Shown: positions 10,190 through 19,437 of the stretch, one piece after another
How the letters are laid out: the number at the start of each line of letters is the position of its first letter
How positions within the stretch are numbered: the stretch's first letter is position 1
Source: Solibacillus isronensis
GTDB taxonomy: Bacteria > Bacillota > Bacilli > Bacillales_A > Planococcaceae
NCBI RefSeq assembly: GCF_023715405.1
Contig: NZ_JAMBOC010000001.1
Coordinates: 1,860,001 to 1,924,000 of the forward strand
DNA: 64,000 nt
Direction: 5' to 3'
Position numbers and translations under genes: made by a program
The notes under the pieces: generated by a model
Seen by the model: the letters and a program-made list of their open reading frames with translations, nothing else
Databases searched by the model: none
Told to the model about the DNA's origin: nothing

Positions 10190-10902
10190 TTTTCCAATGC
10201 CACCCCAATCGTTGCAACAATTACGGTTGATAACAGGACAGCTAAATGCCCGGGCATAAAGTAAAGCATCCCGTACATGCTGATAACCATAATGAGGATT
10301 AGTTTTATGTAATGCATTAATTTTTCTTTTGGAATGCTCGCAAGTGTCAGAACAAGCAGTGCGACAAACATTGCCACCAAAGCATAGTCCAGTCCCCATT
10401 TTTCCGGGTCCGGCAGCCATTGCCCGATAACGCCGCCTATCGTACATGCCGCAATCCAAGTTGTATAGGCCGTTATGTTTAAGCCATCCATCCACTTCCC
10501 GCCAAGACGTCCTTCTTTTCCGGCACTAACGACGGAAACACCAAATGTTTCATCTGTCAGCAATGTCCCGAACCCGATATTACGCAGCATGGAATACTTT
10601 GTGAAGTACGGGGCAATAGTCAAAGACATAAGCAAGTGCCGTAAATTGACGATAAAAATGGTAGCAATGACCGCCGTTACAGGGGCACCGGCTAAATACA
10701 GGCCACAAAAGATAAACTGGGCGGATCCTGCATATACAAGTACCGAAAGTAAAAATACTTCCAATACCGAAATTCCCGAAGCAATTCCGACAACACCAAA
10801 TGCAAGACCGATACTAATATAGCCGAGCAATGTCGGCACACAGTCTTTTACCCCCTGCAGAAACGTATCAGGAGTTAATGGCTTCTGTTCGATTCGTTCC
10901 AA
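10186..10902 (-). CDS. azlC: AzlC-family branched-chain amino acid exporter large subunit
   Basis: Membrane permease of the AzlC/YgaZ family, working with AzlD to export branched-chain amino acids. About 238 residues, with hydrophobic segments from GYISIGLAFGVVGIASG onward; the conserved YAGSAQF and NLRHLLMS motifs are present. The start is probably the TTG at 10902, which has AGGAG 9 bases upstream; the TTG at 10911 directly abuts that ribosome site. It forms a two-gene unit with azlD and lies just downstream of the ileS terminator, so it is probably transcribed on its own. Confidence 0.9.
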   Translation of the reverse strand: MERIEQKPLTPDTFLQGVKDCVPTLLGYISIGLAFGVVGIASGISVLEVFLLSVLVYAGSAQFIFCGLYLAGAPVTAVIATIFIVNLRHLLMSLTIAPYFTKYSMLRNIGFGTLLTDETFGVSVVSAGKEGRLGGKWMDGLNITAYTTWIAACTIGGVIGQWLPDPEKWGLDYALVAMFVALLVLTLASIPKEKLMHYIKLILIMVISMYGMLYFMPGHLAVLLSTVIVATIGVALEK

Positions 10903-10954
10903 AATGTACAACTCCTAAATAATTTATTTTTTCAAAAAATAAAAAAGGTATAAA

Positions 10955-10987
10955 GGAACGCCATTGCCAAAATGGCAATAGCGTTCC
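10955..10987 (-). terminator. Terminator of ileS
   Basis: A 14-bp stem (10955-10968 with 10974-10987, one wobble) with a 5-base loop is followed on the minus strand by a T-rich tract. It begins 6 bases after the ileS stop. Confidence 0.92.
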
Positions 10988-10993
10988 GGATTT

Positions 10994-13759
10994 TTATACG
11001 TAATAGTTTTCTACAACATCTGCACAACGTTTACATAATGTAGGGTGATTTTCGCTTGCGCCTACTGTTTCTGAAATTGTCCAGCAACGCTCACATTTTT
11101 CACCGTCAGCTTTTTCAACAACTAACGCTGTTTTATCAAGTACCAACGCTTCTGCAGGTGCATTTTCCTTACTACCTGCGATAACGAATTGAGATACAAT
11201 TGAAAGCTGTGCAAAATCGATGTTTGCATCATTCAATAGCTCGACTGTTTCACTATCTGCATAAACCGAAATTTTTGCTTCCAGTGATTTACCGATTGTT
11301 TTTGCATTACGCGCTTCTTCCAATGCTTTTAACACTTCGTTGCGTACTGCGATTACTTTTACCCACTTCGTACGTAGTTCTGCAAAGTTTGCCTGTTCTA
11401 CTACTTCAGGAAAATCTGTTAATTGGACAGATTGTGGCTTGCCATCGAATTCGATGTAGCTCCATAACTCTTCAGTCGTATGTGGAATAATTGGCGTTAA
11501 TAGTTTTACTAGTGCCATTAATGTATCATACATAACTGTTTGCATTGCACGACGGTCTTTATTATCTGTTCCTTCGATATATACAACATCCTTTGCGATA
11601 TCCAAGTAGAATGAAGAAAGCTCGATAGCTACAAAGTTATTTACAGTTGTGTATACAGTTGAGAAGTCATAACGGTCATAAGCTTCACGGATTGTCTTTA
11701 CAACATCCTGTAAGCGCATGTACATATACTGATCCATTTCACGTAATTCTTCATAAGCTACACGGTCAGTTGTTTCGTTAAAGTCAGTCACATTTCCGTG
11801 CAGGAAGCGCAATGTATTACGCACTTTACGGTATGTTTCAGAAACTTGCTTCAACATATCCATTGAAATTCGAACATCGCCTGTATAGTCGACAGATGCT
11901 ACCCACATACGAATGATGTCGGCACCGTATTGGTTCATTACTTTAATCGGGTCAATCGTGTTGCCAAGTGATTTAGACATTTTGCGTCCTTCACCGTCCA
12001 ATACGAAACCATGTGTTAATAAACCTTTATATGGTGCATGCCCATTAATTGCAACAGATGTAATTAATGATGAGTTGAACCAGCCGCGGTGTTGGTCAGA
12101 TCCTTCAAGATAAAGGTCAGCAGGATATTTCAGTCCGCGCTCTGCTAAAACACCTTGGTGAGATGATCCAGAGTCGAACCATACGTCCATAATGTCGTTC
12201 TCTTTAGTAAACTTGCCGTTCGGGCTGCCTTCATGTGTAAAACCTTCTGGAAGCAAGTCTTTCGCTTCACGCTGGAACCAAATATTCGAACCGTGTTCAC
12301 GGAACAATTTTGAAATATGTGCGATTGTTTCCGGTGTGATGATCGGTGTTTCATCTTCCGCATAGAAAATCGGAATTGGCACACCCCATGCACGCTGACG
12401 AGAAATTACCCAGTCACCGCGGTCACGGATCATATTATAAAGACGAGTTTCGCCCCATGCCGGTGTAAATTCTGTCGCTTTTACGGCATCTAATAATTCA
12501 TCACGGAACATTTCAACAGATGCAAACCATTGTGGTGTTGCACGGTAAATTACCGGTTTTTTCGTACGCCAGTCATGCGGGTATGAGTGTGTAAATTTAG
12601 AAACATGCAATAATGCATTTTCTTCTTTTAATTTTTCAATAACAACCGGATTTGCTTTTTCGTAGAATAATCCTTCAAAACCAGGTGCTTCATTTGTATA
12701 GCAGCCACCGTTATCTACTGGTGATAAAATGTCAAGACCATAGCGTTTCCCGATCTGATAGTCGTCTTCACCGTGGCCCGGCGCTGTGTGTACACAACCC
12801 GTACCAGCATCAGCAGTTACGTGGTCACCAACCATTACTAATGAATCACGCTTGTAAATAGGATGTTCTGCAACGATCATATCAAGCTGTTCACCTTGTA
12901 CTTCCTGAACGATTTGAACATCTTCCCAGCCAAATGTTGCTGATAACTTTTCAAGTAAATCTTTTGCTACGATATATTTGCTGCCGTTTGTTTCAACGAC
13001 AGCATAAGTGAATTCAGGGTTCACTGAAATCCCTAAGTTTGCCGGAATTGTCCATGGCGTTGTTGTCCAGATGACAAATTTGGCATCTGCCGGTACTACG
13101 CCTTTGCTGTCTTTAATGCCGAATGCAACATAAATTGAATACGATTCAACATCTTTATACTCGATTTCCGCTTCTGCCAATGCAGATTCAGAAGACGGTG
13201 ACCAATAGACCGGTTTTAGACCTTTATAAATATAGCCTTTCTCTGCCATTTTCCCGAATACTTCGATTTGACGTGCTTCGAATTCAGGTTTTAATGTAAT
13301 ATATGGATTTGCCCAGTCACCACGTACACCTAGACGACGGAATTGGCTTTTTTGATTTTCAATTTGTTCATAAGCATATTTCTCACAAAGTTCACGGAAT
13401 TCTGCAACCGACATTTCTTTACGTTTAACACCTTTATTTGTCAGTGCCTGCTCGATTGGCAAACCGTGTGTATCCCAACCTGGAATATATGGAACATGGA
13501 AACCTGACATTGATTTTTGGCGGTTAATCATATCTTTGATAACTTTGTTTAATGCGTGACCGATATGGATGTCTCCGTTTGCATATGGTGGGCCATCATG
13601 CAGTAAATAATGAGGACGATCTTTTGTACGCTCCAGTACTAGCTTGTTAATATCCATTTCATCCCATTGTGCCTGAACTTGCGGTTCCTTTGTTGGTAAA
13701 CCGCCGCGCATAGGGAAGTCGGTTTTCGGCATTAATAATGTGTCTTTATACTCTACCAT
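10994..13759 (-). CDS. ileS: Isoleucine-tRNA ligase
   Basis: Charges tRNA-Ile with isoleucine. 921 residues, the bacterial class I length. HIGH is seen as DIHIGHAL (about 65-68) and the second ATP motif as RKMSKSLGN near residue 600. The editing (CP1) insert lies between them. The C-terminal zinc motif CERCW...CKRCAD is complete, the type usual in Gram-positive chromosomes. The ATG has AGGAGG upstream. It is controlled by the T-box leader at 13983-14279. In B. subtilis ileS also follows divIVA. Confidence 0.98.
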   Translation of the reverse strand: MVEYKDTLLMPKTDFPMRGGLPTKEPQVQAQWDEMDINKLVLERTKDRPHYLLHDGPPYANGDIHIGHALNKVIKDMINRQKSMSGFHVPYIPGWDTHGLPIEQALTNKGVKRKEMSVAEFRELCEKYAYEQIENQKSQFRRLGVRGDWANPYITLKPEFEARQIEVFGKMAEKGYIYKGLKPVYWSPSSESALAEAEIEYKDVESYSIYVAFGIKDSKGVVPADAKFVIWTTTPWTIPANLGISVNPEFTYAVVETNGSKYIVAKDLLEKLSATFGWEDVQIVQEVQGEQLDMIVAEHPIYKRDSLVMVGDHVTADAGTGCVHTAPGHGEDDYQIGKRYGLDILSPVDNGGCYTNEAPGFEGLFYEKANPVVIEKLKEENALLHVSKFTHSYPHDWRTKKPVIYRATPQWFASVEMFRDELLDAVKATEFTPAWGETRLYNMIRDRGDWVISRQRAWGVPIPIFYAEDETPIITPETIAHISKLFREHGSNIWFQREAKDLLPEGFTHEGSPNGKFTKENDIMDVWFDSGSSHQGVLAERGLKYPADLYLEGSDQHRGWFNSSLITSVAINGHAPYKGLLTHGFVLDGEGRKMSKSLGNTIDPIKVMNQYGADIIRMWVASVDYTGDVRISMDMLKQVSETYRKVRNTLRFLHGNVTDFNETTDRVAYEELREMDQYMYMRLQDVVKTIREAYDRYDFSTVYTTVNNFVAIELSSFYLDIAKDVVYIEGTDNKDRRAMQTVMYDTLMALVKLLTPIIPHTTEELWSYIEFDGKPQSVQLTDFPEVVEQANFAELRTKWVKVIAVRNEVLKALEEARNAKTIGKSLEAKISVYADSETVELLNDANIDFAQLSIVSQFVIAGSKENAPAEALVLDKTALVVEKADGEKCERCWTISETVGASENHPTLCKRCADVVENYYV

Positions 13760-13789
13760 TGTAAATTCCTCCTAGTGATCTTATCGAGT

Positions 13790-13898
13790 GTTGATTTCTA
13801 ATCCGGGTCGGGGCCAACACAATGTTGCTCACGAATGCATTGTCACAGGACGTGACGATTTTAGCATTCGTTCAATCTTCCCCTAAATTCTAATCAAC
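13790..13898. repeat. 109-bp structured intergenic repeat, copy A
   Basis: Bounded by GTTGATT and AATCAAC, with two internal stem-loops: CAACA/TGTTG (13815-13819, 13823-13827) and CGAATGC/GCATTCG (13832-13838, 13864-13870), the second enclosing GTCAC/GTGAC. A related 108-bp copy lies at 41184-41291, roughly 70% identical by eye. Here it sits between the T-box terminator and the ileS start, so it is part of the ileS leader RNA. Not coding; function unknown. Confidence 0.75.
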
Positions 13899-13982
13899 AG
13901 CTTTAGCTAATAATGTAGCGTTCTAAATTTATCATGTTTTTTAATGCTCTTAAGGATTTGGTAGCTTTTTAAATAACAAAAA

Positions 13983-14245
13983 AGCCCCTCCATCCCTGTA
14001 AAAAGGGACGAGGAGCATTAGTCTCGTGGTACCACCCTAAATTCGCTAAATAAAATTAGCCTCATTAGACACTGTAACGTCGTGTGCTACGAAATAACTT
14101 ACTCGAATTTCAGTTATTTAGCTCAGGAGTGATTTTCGATTTAACTTGCTTTGTTCGAGCTCTCACCATCCTCGAATCGCTATACCACAATGTTAAATTT
14201 ACTGTCTCCGTCAAAGCCTGATGCAAGTGCATCCTATTCATTATT
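13983..14245 (-). promoter_or_regulatory. Isoleucine T-box riboswitch with terminator
   Basis: The minus strand carries the conserved T-box AGGGTGGTACCACG (14025-14038) followed by a GC-rich terminator hairpin (13984-14016) and a T-run. In Stem I the GGTGAGAGC motif is seen, and the specifier reads ATC (14131-14133), an Ile codon followed by a purine, just before ACTCCTGAG. Uncharged tRNA-Ile binding would stabilise the antiterminator and allow ileS transcription. Confidence 0.95.
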
Positions 14246-14249
14246 TTTC

Positions 14250-14279
14250 AGTATATGAAAAGGCTGTATAAAATGTCAA
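14250..14279 (-). promoter_or_regulatory. Sigma-A promoter of the ileS T-box leader
   Basis: TTGACA (14274-14279) and TATACT (14250-14255) on the minus strand, 18 bases apart. It starts the T-box leader just after the divIVA stop. Confidence 0.85.
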
Positions 14280-14289
14280 GTACCGTTGA

Positions 14290-14835
14290 CTAATACACGG
14301 CATTTTCGTCATTTTGGTTCTCTTCTTTGATTTCTTTACGATTGTTTTCCTGAATTTCCGTTAAGTCAACGTCATATTCCAGTAATTGATCCCAATCCCC
14401 TGTATTCAGTAAATCAAGCTGTGCTTCCACTAACATTTTAAATCTGTTGCGGAATACTTTTGACTGTTTTTTCAATTCGTCAATCTCAATCGTCACTTTT
14501 CTCGCTTTTGCCAATGCGTCATTTACAATACGATCTGCATTTTTTTCAGCTTCTTTAACGATGAGCTTTGCTTCTTTTTCGGAATTGCGACGAACTTCGC
14601 CAGCTGCCTCTTGAGCAACAACAATTGATTTCTGTAATGTGTCTTCCAATGAATTGTAATGATTCATCTGTTCCGACATCATTTTAATCTTTTCTTCGAG
14701 CTCTTTTTTCTCGCGTAAAACAATTTCATAATCTTTTATAATCTGATCTAAAAATTCATTTACTTCGTCTTCTGCATAACCACGGAACCCACGTGTAAAC
14801 TCCTTATTATGTATATCAAGAGGTGATAATGGCAT
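14290..14835 (-). CDS. divIVA: DivIVA, cell-pole and septum scaffold
   Basis: Coiled-coil protein that binds negatively curved membrane at septa and poles, recruiting Min proteins in vegetative cells and helping chromosome anchoring in sporulation. 181 residues. The N-terminal membrane-binding motif PLDIHNKEFTRGFRGYAEDE is followed by DEVNEFLDQIIKDYE and long heptad coils to about residue 140; the tail is acidic and Asn-rich. It ends a chain of ylm genes and is followed at once by the ileS promoter, as in B. subtilis. Confidence 0.97.
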   Translation of the reverse strand: MPLSPLDIHNKEFTRGFRGYAEDEVNEFLDQIIKDYEIVLREKKELEEKIKMMSEQMNHYNSLEDTLQKSIVVAQEAAGEVRRNSEKEAKLIVKEAEKNADRIVNDALAKARKVTIEIDELKKQSKVFRNRFKMLVEAQLDLLNTGDWDQLLEYDVDLTEIQENNRKEIKEENQNDENAVY

Positions 14836-14930
14836 ATCGTTCTACTCTCCTTTTTTACGTACATTCTTACAAGTATTATAAACGTTTCTTTAGGGAATAA
14901 CATCATGTTTTCCTAAAAAACAGTTGAAAA

Positions 14931-15722
14931 TTATACTTTTTGCTCTAAACGTCCTACTTGTAATCGAATCTTATCTTTTTTTGTCCGTCCTTCTGTCAGG
15001 ATGACTTTTAACCGTCCATATCCTCTTGCTGAAATAATGTCGCCTTCCTGCAATTCAAAAGCCACAGCTTCCCTGACAGTCCAGTTAACTTTTACTTTTC
15101 CGGCATTGATTAAACTTTGTGATTTTTGGCGGGAGATATTAACGATTGTTGCTAAAACCACATCAAGGCGCATTGAAGAAACCGTATGCGAGCTTTCGAC
15201 CCATTGCTCCTCATTTTGGATATACGGTGTAGTGGCATCCATTTCCTCAGCACTTACTTTCACTTTGCCGATACTCGTTAAATGCATCCGCACATAATCC
15301 GCGATTTCCGATGCAATGGCAAATTGGACCGTATTATCGGCTAGCCGAATATCCCCAAACTTGCTGCGGTCTAAGCCTATCGATAATAAGGCCCCTAACA
15401 CATCAGGATGGCGCAGCTGGACAAATTTTGTCGGGTAATTCAGTGAATATACAGCAATTTGAAAATCCGTTTCTGCCGGCTCATAATACGAAGGGGCTAT
15501 CAGCATTCGTTTACGTTCCGCCTCTTCAAATATACCTTCAGTGAACACATGGAGATCATCTGATTGCTGAACGATGGACTCTACGATAAAACGCTGTCTC
15601 GGATCTAAAAAATCGGTCAATTTTGGAGCATAGCGATCCTCTACTTCACGCTGCCATCCAATAACTTGCTCAATGAAAGGTTGTTCATCTTTACGAAAAT
15701 GTTGGATTAAATGCTCCATCAT
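14931..15722 (-). CDS. ylmH: YlmH, S4-domain RNA-binding protein
   Basis: 263 residues. The C-terminal S4 domain is seen as RLDVVLATIVNISRQKSQSL and the following INAGKVKVNWT; the N-terminal part is the YlmH-specific domain. Members bind ribosomes or the 50S subunit, and YlmH has been linked to ribosome-associated quality control alongside RqcH/RqcP; its older link with division rests on its locus. It lies between ylmG and divIVA as in many Gram-positive bacteria. Function in this organism is inferred. Confidence 0.92.
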   Translation of the reverse strand: MMEHLIQHFRKDEQPFIEQVIGWQREVEDRYAPKLTDFLDPRQRFIVESIVQQSDDLHVFTEGIFEEAERKRMLIAPSYYEPAETDFQIAVYSLNYPTKFVQLRHPDVLGALLSIGLDRSKFGDIRLADNTVQFAIASEIADYVRMHLTSIGKVKVSAEEMDATTPYIQNEEQWVESSHTVSSMRLDVVLATIVNISRQKSQSLINAGKVKVNWTVREAVAFELQEGDIISARGYGRLKVILTEGRTKKDKIRLQVGRLEQKV

Positions 15723-15886
15723 AATTCCTACTTTCTTTTAAACTGTGTTACTAATTTTTCCACTTTCTGATTAAATTAAACTTTTAATTTATGTATACAG
15801 CATGCATTCAGCCAATTTAAAACCTTTTCCAGTTGAATGTTGCCCCATTTCAATCCGATAACCGCGAAACAACCGGAAATAAAGAA

Positions 15887-15908
15887 AACTCCTACAATGG
15901 CAGGAGTT
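15887..15908 (-). terminator. Hairpin terminator after ylmG
   Basis: A 7-bp stem AACTCCT/AGGAGTT around 8 bases, 9 bases after the ylmG stop, followed by TTCTTTATTT on the minus strand. The U-run is modest, so termination may be partial and ylmH-divIVA may be partly co-transcribed. Confidence 0.65.
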
Positions 15909-15916
15909 CAATTAGA

Positions 15917-16177
15917 TTATAAGAAAAATGCTAGGACGCCATAGACGCCTCGCTCGATAAATACTAACGCGAATAAACCGACAATTGGTGAAATATCAAT
16001 CATCCCAATCGGTGGAATAAATTTGCGGAAGAATCCTAAATACGGTTCACATACTGTTTCCAGGAAACGACCAACAGCCGATTCTTGCAATGCCGGAACC
16101 CAAGACATTAATATGTATCCAATCAGCATAAAACGGTAAACAAGAAATGCTGTTGATACAATTGAAAATATAATCAT
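15917..16177 (-). CDS. ylmG: YlmG, YggT-family membrane protein
   Basis: 86 residues with two hydrophobic segments separated by a loop with the YggT-family patterns LMSWVPALQES and CEPYLGFFRKFIPPIG. Members are small inner-membrane proteins genetically near sepF, with reported roles in division or nucleoid/membrane organisation that remain poorly defined. The ATG is preceded by GAGGTAAAAAT. It follows sepF by 22 bases. Confidence 0.92.
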   Translation of the reverse strand: MIIFSIVSTAFLVYRFMLIGYILMSWVPALQESAVGRFLETVCEPYLGFFRKFIPPIGMIDISPIVGLFALVFIERGVYGVLAFFL

Positions 16178-16199
16178 ATTTTTACCTCACAAAATTTAA

Positions 16200-16736
16200 T
16201 TACTCGAACGTTAAATTAGAAATTTCTCCTGATACTTCTACATTTTCTGGTGTACATAAGAAAATATCATTTCCAATACGCTGAATATCTCCACCTAAAG
16301 CATACACTGTTCCGCTCAGAAAATCGATTATTCGCTTCCCTTGATCTCGGTCGATGCGCTGTAAATTAACAACGGTAGCACGTTTATTTTTCAAATGTTC
16401 TGCGATATCCTGCGCCTCTGCATACACGCGTGGTTCTAATAATACTAATTTGGAATTCTTCGATGAAGACGCAGCTTGAAGGCTCACAACATTGTTATGA
16501 TTTTGCATCACGACTTCATTGCGTGGTGGTTGCTGTTGCATTTTACGCTCCTTCTTCATTCGGTTTTGAATGAGTTGTGGTTGCTGCTTTTGTCCATAAT
16601 CCTGGTAAAATTGCTGTGGTTCATTTTGAACTGCTTTTGGTGCTTGTTTTTGCACTGTTTGCGTTTGGGCAGGAGCATAATCTTCTTCTATTTCTTCTAA
16701 ATAAAAGAACTTGTCAAAAATATTTTTAATGCTCAT
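16200..16736 (-). CDS. sepF: SepF, FtsZ-bundling membrane anchor
   Basis: Anchors and aligns FtsZ filaments at the division site. 178 residues. An N-terminal amphipathic membrane-targeting helix ([15 protein letters not shown]) is followed by a Gln-rich linker (about residues 20-80) and the C-terminal dimerisation domain with [17 protein letters not shown] and [19 protein letters not shown]. The linker is unusually rich in Gln. It has a good AAGGAGG site and follows ylmE by 11 bases. Complements FtsA, also encoded in this window. Confidence 0.96.
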   Translation of the reverse strand: MSIKNIFDKFFYLEEIEEDYAPAQTQTVQKQAPKAVQNEPQQFYQDYGQKQQPQLIQNRMKKERKMQQQPPRNEVVMQNHNNVVSLQAASSSKNSKLVLLEPRVYAEAQDIAEHLKNKRATVVNLQRIDRDQGKRIIDFLSGTVYALGGDIQRIGNDIFLCTPENVEVSGEISNLTFE

Positions 16737-16747
16737 ATTAATCCTCC

Positions 16748-17416
16748 TTAGCCAACAAGAGCTGTTCCAATTCTAACAAATGTTGCCCCTTCTTCAACTG
16801 CAATTTCGTAGTCATTTGACATGCCCATCGATAATTCAGTACAAGGTACATTTGGAATGTTCAATTGTGACACTTCTTGTTGCAATTGTTTTAACTGTTT
16901 AAACACTTGTCTAATCATCGTTTCATCTTCAGTAAAAGGAGCCATTGTCATTAAACCTACTACTTCAATTTTTGAAAATTGCTCAAGCTGCTTTACAAAA
17001 TCCAGCGCTTGTTCTTTCGTTAAGCCATGTTTCGATTCTTCACCGGAAACATTTACTTGCAAGAAACATTTCACTCGTTTTGTTGCTCTTTTTTCAATTT
17101 CTTCTGCCAGGCTTAATCGATCAAGAGAATGTAAATAATCAATCTGATCAATTACTTGCTTTACTTTTCTCGTCTGTATTGAACCTATATAGTGCCAGGA
17201 AACAGCTGAGTTAATCGAATCCAGCTTATTTAATAAGCCTTCAGGACGGTTTTCTCCTAAATGGACAAGTCCCGCTTCAATTGCCTCTTCTGTCCGGTTG
17301 ACATCTACTTCTTTCGTTACAGCAATAATCTGGACTGCCTGTTCAGCATTGACACGTTGTTTTGCAATTTCTATTTGATGTTGAATCTGTTTTAAATTTT
17401 CTATGATTTTCGTCAC
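16748..17416 (-). CDS. ylmE: YggS-family pyridoxal-phosphate homeostasis protein
   Basis: PLP-binding TIM-barrel protein of the YggS/PROSC family, thought to buffer PLP and affect amino-acid and vitamin B6 balance; no firm catalytic activity is known. 222 residues. The PLP-lysine region IIAVTKEVD, the [14 protein letters not shown] segment and the phosphate-binding end [28 protein letters not shown] are present. The start is GTG at 17416 with a weak ribosome site. B. subtilis has ylmD (pgeF) just upstream; here it is missing. Confidence 0.93.
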   Translation of the reverse strand: MTKIIENLKQIQHQIEIAKQRVNAEQAVQIIAVTKEVDVNRTEEAIEAGLVHLGENRPEGLLNKLDSINSAVSWHYIGSIQTRKVKQVIDQIDYLHSLDRLSLAEEIEKRATKRVKCFLQVNVSGEESKHGLTKEQALDFVKQLEQFSKIEVVGLMTMAPFTEDETMIRQVFKQLKQLQQEVSQLNIPNVPCTELSMGMSNDYEIAVEEGATFVRIGTALVG

Positions 17417-17491
17417 TTTTTTCCCAACTTTACAACAATAGTTTCTCTCATTGTATCAAGTGATAGTTTAATTTTCAATGAATAGCGTGAA

Positions 17492-17731
17492 CTATTCATC
17501 CGGTGATTTCACTAAGATGACATCTTTTCCGACTGTGAGTATATTACTAAAGAGAATTTTCTTAACTAACTCTTCCCCTTGAAATAAATGGTAAAACTTT
17601 TTTGGCGGGGAAATTATAAATGCAGTAATGGCTCCTTCTTTTTCATCCACCTCCGCATCTACAATATAACCGATAAATTTTCCGCTTGTTGCCTCAATGA
17701 TTTCCTTTTCCTGAACGGATGAAAATCGCAT
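17492..17731 (-). CDS. ylmC: YlmC/YmxH-family PRC-barrel protein
   Basis: 79 residues forming a single PRC-barrel-like domain; the family segment SGKFIGYIVDAEVDEKEG is characteristic. Family members are near-universal in spore-formers, some are sporulation-expressed (YmxH), but the molecular role is not established. The ATG has GGATGGAGGA directly upstream. It lies between sigG and ylmE, as ylmC does in B. subtilis. A short GAATAG/CTATTC hairpin overlaps its 3' end. Confidence 0.87.
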   Translation of the reverse strand: MRFSSVQEKEIIEATSGKFIGYIVDAEVDEKEGAITAFIISPPKKFYHLFQGEELVKKILFSNILTVGKDVILVKSPDE

Positions 17732-17807
17732 TCCTCCATCCTCTCTGTATCATTAATTTACTTTTACCTCATTATAAGTATTCAAACATTGTGAAATTAT
17801 GATGAAA

Positions 17808-17835
17808 GGGACAGCCCTACGTGTTGGACAGTCCC
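17808..17835 (-). terminator. Terminator after sigG
   Basis: A 10-bp imperfect stem (17808-17817 with 17826-17835; one mismatch, one wobble) with an 8-base loop, 17 bases after the sigG stop, followed by TTTCATCATAATTT on the minus strand. Confidence 0.75.
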
Positions 17836-17852
17836 TCAGAATTTCTATCTAA

Positions 17853-18623
17853 TTAACGGAAATCCCGCTTCATCAATTCTACCGCACTTTTTTCCAATCT
17901 TGATATTTGCGCTTGTGAAATACCTAAAGACTGGGCAATTTCCGTTTGAGTTTCTCCTAGGAAAAAGCGCTTTTCTATAATCATTTTTTGTCTGCTATTT
18001 AGCTTTTTCATACTTTCTTGCAATGAAATCGAGCCGACCCAATGCTCTTCTGTCACTTTATCTTTAATTTGGTCAATCATAAAGATCGCATCGCCACCAT
18101 CGGAATAAATCGGTTCCTGCAGTGACATCGGGTCTTGAATTGCATCAAGAGCAAACAATACATCTTCTTTTTTCATCTCAATTGCCTGTGCCAATTGCTC
18201 GATTGTGGGTTCTGTTAAATGTTCCGCAATAAATTGTTCTTTCGCTTTCATCGCTTTATACGCAATATCACGCAATGAACGAGACACACGCAGTGCATGA
18301 TGATCGCGCAGGTGTCTGCGGATTTCTCCCATAATCATCGGTACAGCATATGTTGAAAATCGAACATTATGCTTCAAATCAAAATTATCAATTGCTTTTA
18401 ATAAACCAATACATCCTACTTGGAATAAATCATCTGCCTGTTCGCCACGATAAGCGTATCGGCCGACAATACTGAGCACTAAGCGTAAATTGCAGAAAAC
18501 AAGCTGCTCCCGAACAATCCATTCTCCTTGCTGTAATCGTATAAATAAATCTTTCATTTCATCTGGCTTCAGTACTGGTAATGTAGATGTATCCACACCA
18601 CACAATTCCACTTTTGTACGCAT
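17853..18623 (-). CDS. sigG: RNA polymerase sigma-G, late forespore sigma factor
   Basis: Directs late forespore transcription during sporulation. 256 residues. The N-terminus MRTKVELCGVDTSTLPVLK is typical of SigG. Region 2 (LVFCNLRLVLSIVGRYAYRG, DDLFQVGCIGLLKAIDNFDL, RFSTYAVPMIMGEIRRHLRD) and region 4.2 (LGISQAQISRLEKSAVELMK) are present. It follows sigE by 90 bases, as in B. subtilis (spoIIGB-spoIIIG). Regulation by SpoIIAB/CsfB cannot be seen from here. Confidence 0.96.
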   Translation of the reverse strand: MRTKVELCGVDTSTLPVLKPDEMKDLFIRLQQGEWIVREQLVFCNLRLVLSIVGRYAYRGEQADDLFQVGCIGLLKAIDNFDLKHNVRFSTYAVPMIMGEIRRHLRDHHALRVSRSLRDIAYKAMKAKEQFIAEHLTEPTIEQLAQAIEMKKEDVLFALDAIQDPMSLQEPIYSDGGDAIFMIDQIKDKVTEEHWVGSISLQESMKKLNSRQKMIIEKRFFLGETQTEIAQSLGISQAQISRLEKSAVELMKRDFR

Positions 18624-18666
18624 CCAACTTCACCTTCCGAACTTGATTGTCTTTTGTCTTTTCAAT

Positions 18667-18695
18667 CATTTTGTCCGAAATGGTCATCGCTATGC
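18667..18695 (-). promoter_or_regulatory. Possible forespore (sigma-F/G type) promoter of sigG
   Basis: Minus strand GCATA (18691-18695) and GGACAAAATG (18667-18676), 14 bases apart, resemble the sigma-F -35 (GYWTA) and -10 (GGNRANANTW) boxes, with one or two mismatches and a spacer about one base short. B. subtilis sigG has such a promoter in this same gap. Confidence 0.45.
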
Positions 18696-18713
18696 GCGCC
18701 AAATTTAACCATC

Positions 18714-19424
18714 TTATGCAATTGGTTCGTTCAAGAATTCACGTAAATCCATAATAATTTTTTTCTCCAATCTTGAAATATAAGATTGTGAAATACCTAA
18801 ATGGTCCGCTACTTCCTTTTGCGTCATTTCTTCTTTTCCGTTTAGGCCAAAACGACATTCCATAATATATTTTTCACGAGGTGTCAGCTGATTAATGGCA
18901 TTAAACATATGCTGACGCTCAATTTTACGTTCTACATCAAGTGTTATAATATGTTCTTCTGTCCCTAATATATCTGAAAGTAATAGTTCATTGCCGTCTG
19001 CATCCGCATTTAACGGTTCATCAAAGGAAACTTCGCCTTTCATGCGGCTCGTCTTTCGTAAATGCATCAATATTTCATTTTCGATACAGCGCGATGCATA
19101 CGTCGCTAATTTAATGTTTTTATCCAAATTAAATGTTTCAATCGCTTTAATAAGGCCAATGGAACCGATGCTGATTAAATCCTCAATCGGCGTGCTTGTA
19201 TTATCAAAACGTCTTGCAATATAAACGACTAAACGTAAATTTCTTTCAATTAACATATCTCTGGCATGCAAGTCACCATTCATAAATGCTTCGACTACGA
19301 CAACTTCTTCTTCTCTAGTTAATGGAATAGGCAATGAATCATGTCCCCCTATATAGTATGTCCCTTTTTTTCTTCTAAAGTAGCTTAGTATGTTTAAAAT
19401 TATCGATTGAATTTTTTTAAGCAA
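18714..19424 (-). CDS. sigE: RNA polymerase sigma-E precursor (pro-sigma-E)
   Basis: Early mother-cell sigma factor, made as an inactive membrane-bound precursor. 236 residues. The hydrophobic/basic pro-sequence (about residues 1-27, ending KKGTYYIGG) precedes region 2 ([35 protein letters not shown]) and region 4 ([19 protein letters not shown]). Start is TTG at 19424 with GGAGG 7 bases upstream, the ribosome site abutting the spoIIGA stop. SpoIIGA, encoded next to it, is the processing protease. Confidence 0.96.
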   Translation of the reverse strand: MLKKIQSIILNILSYFRRKKGTYYIGGHDSLPIPLTREEEVVVVEAFMNGDLHARDMLIERNLRLVVYIARRFDNTSTPIEDLISIGSIGLIKAIETFNLDKNIKLATYASRCIENEILMHLRKTSRMKGEVSFDEPLNADADGNELLLSDILGTEEHIITLDVERKIERQHMFNAINQLTPREKYIMECRFGLNGKEEMTQKEVADHLGISQSYISRLEKKIIMDLREFLNEPIA

Positions 19425-19437
19425 TATCGATCCTCCC

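Noticed and set aside
9863..10495. A 210-codon reading of azlD
   Set aside because: The extra N-terminus is the shadow of azlC in another frame; the ATG at 10189 with ATGA overlap gives the normal 108 residues.
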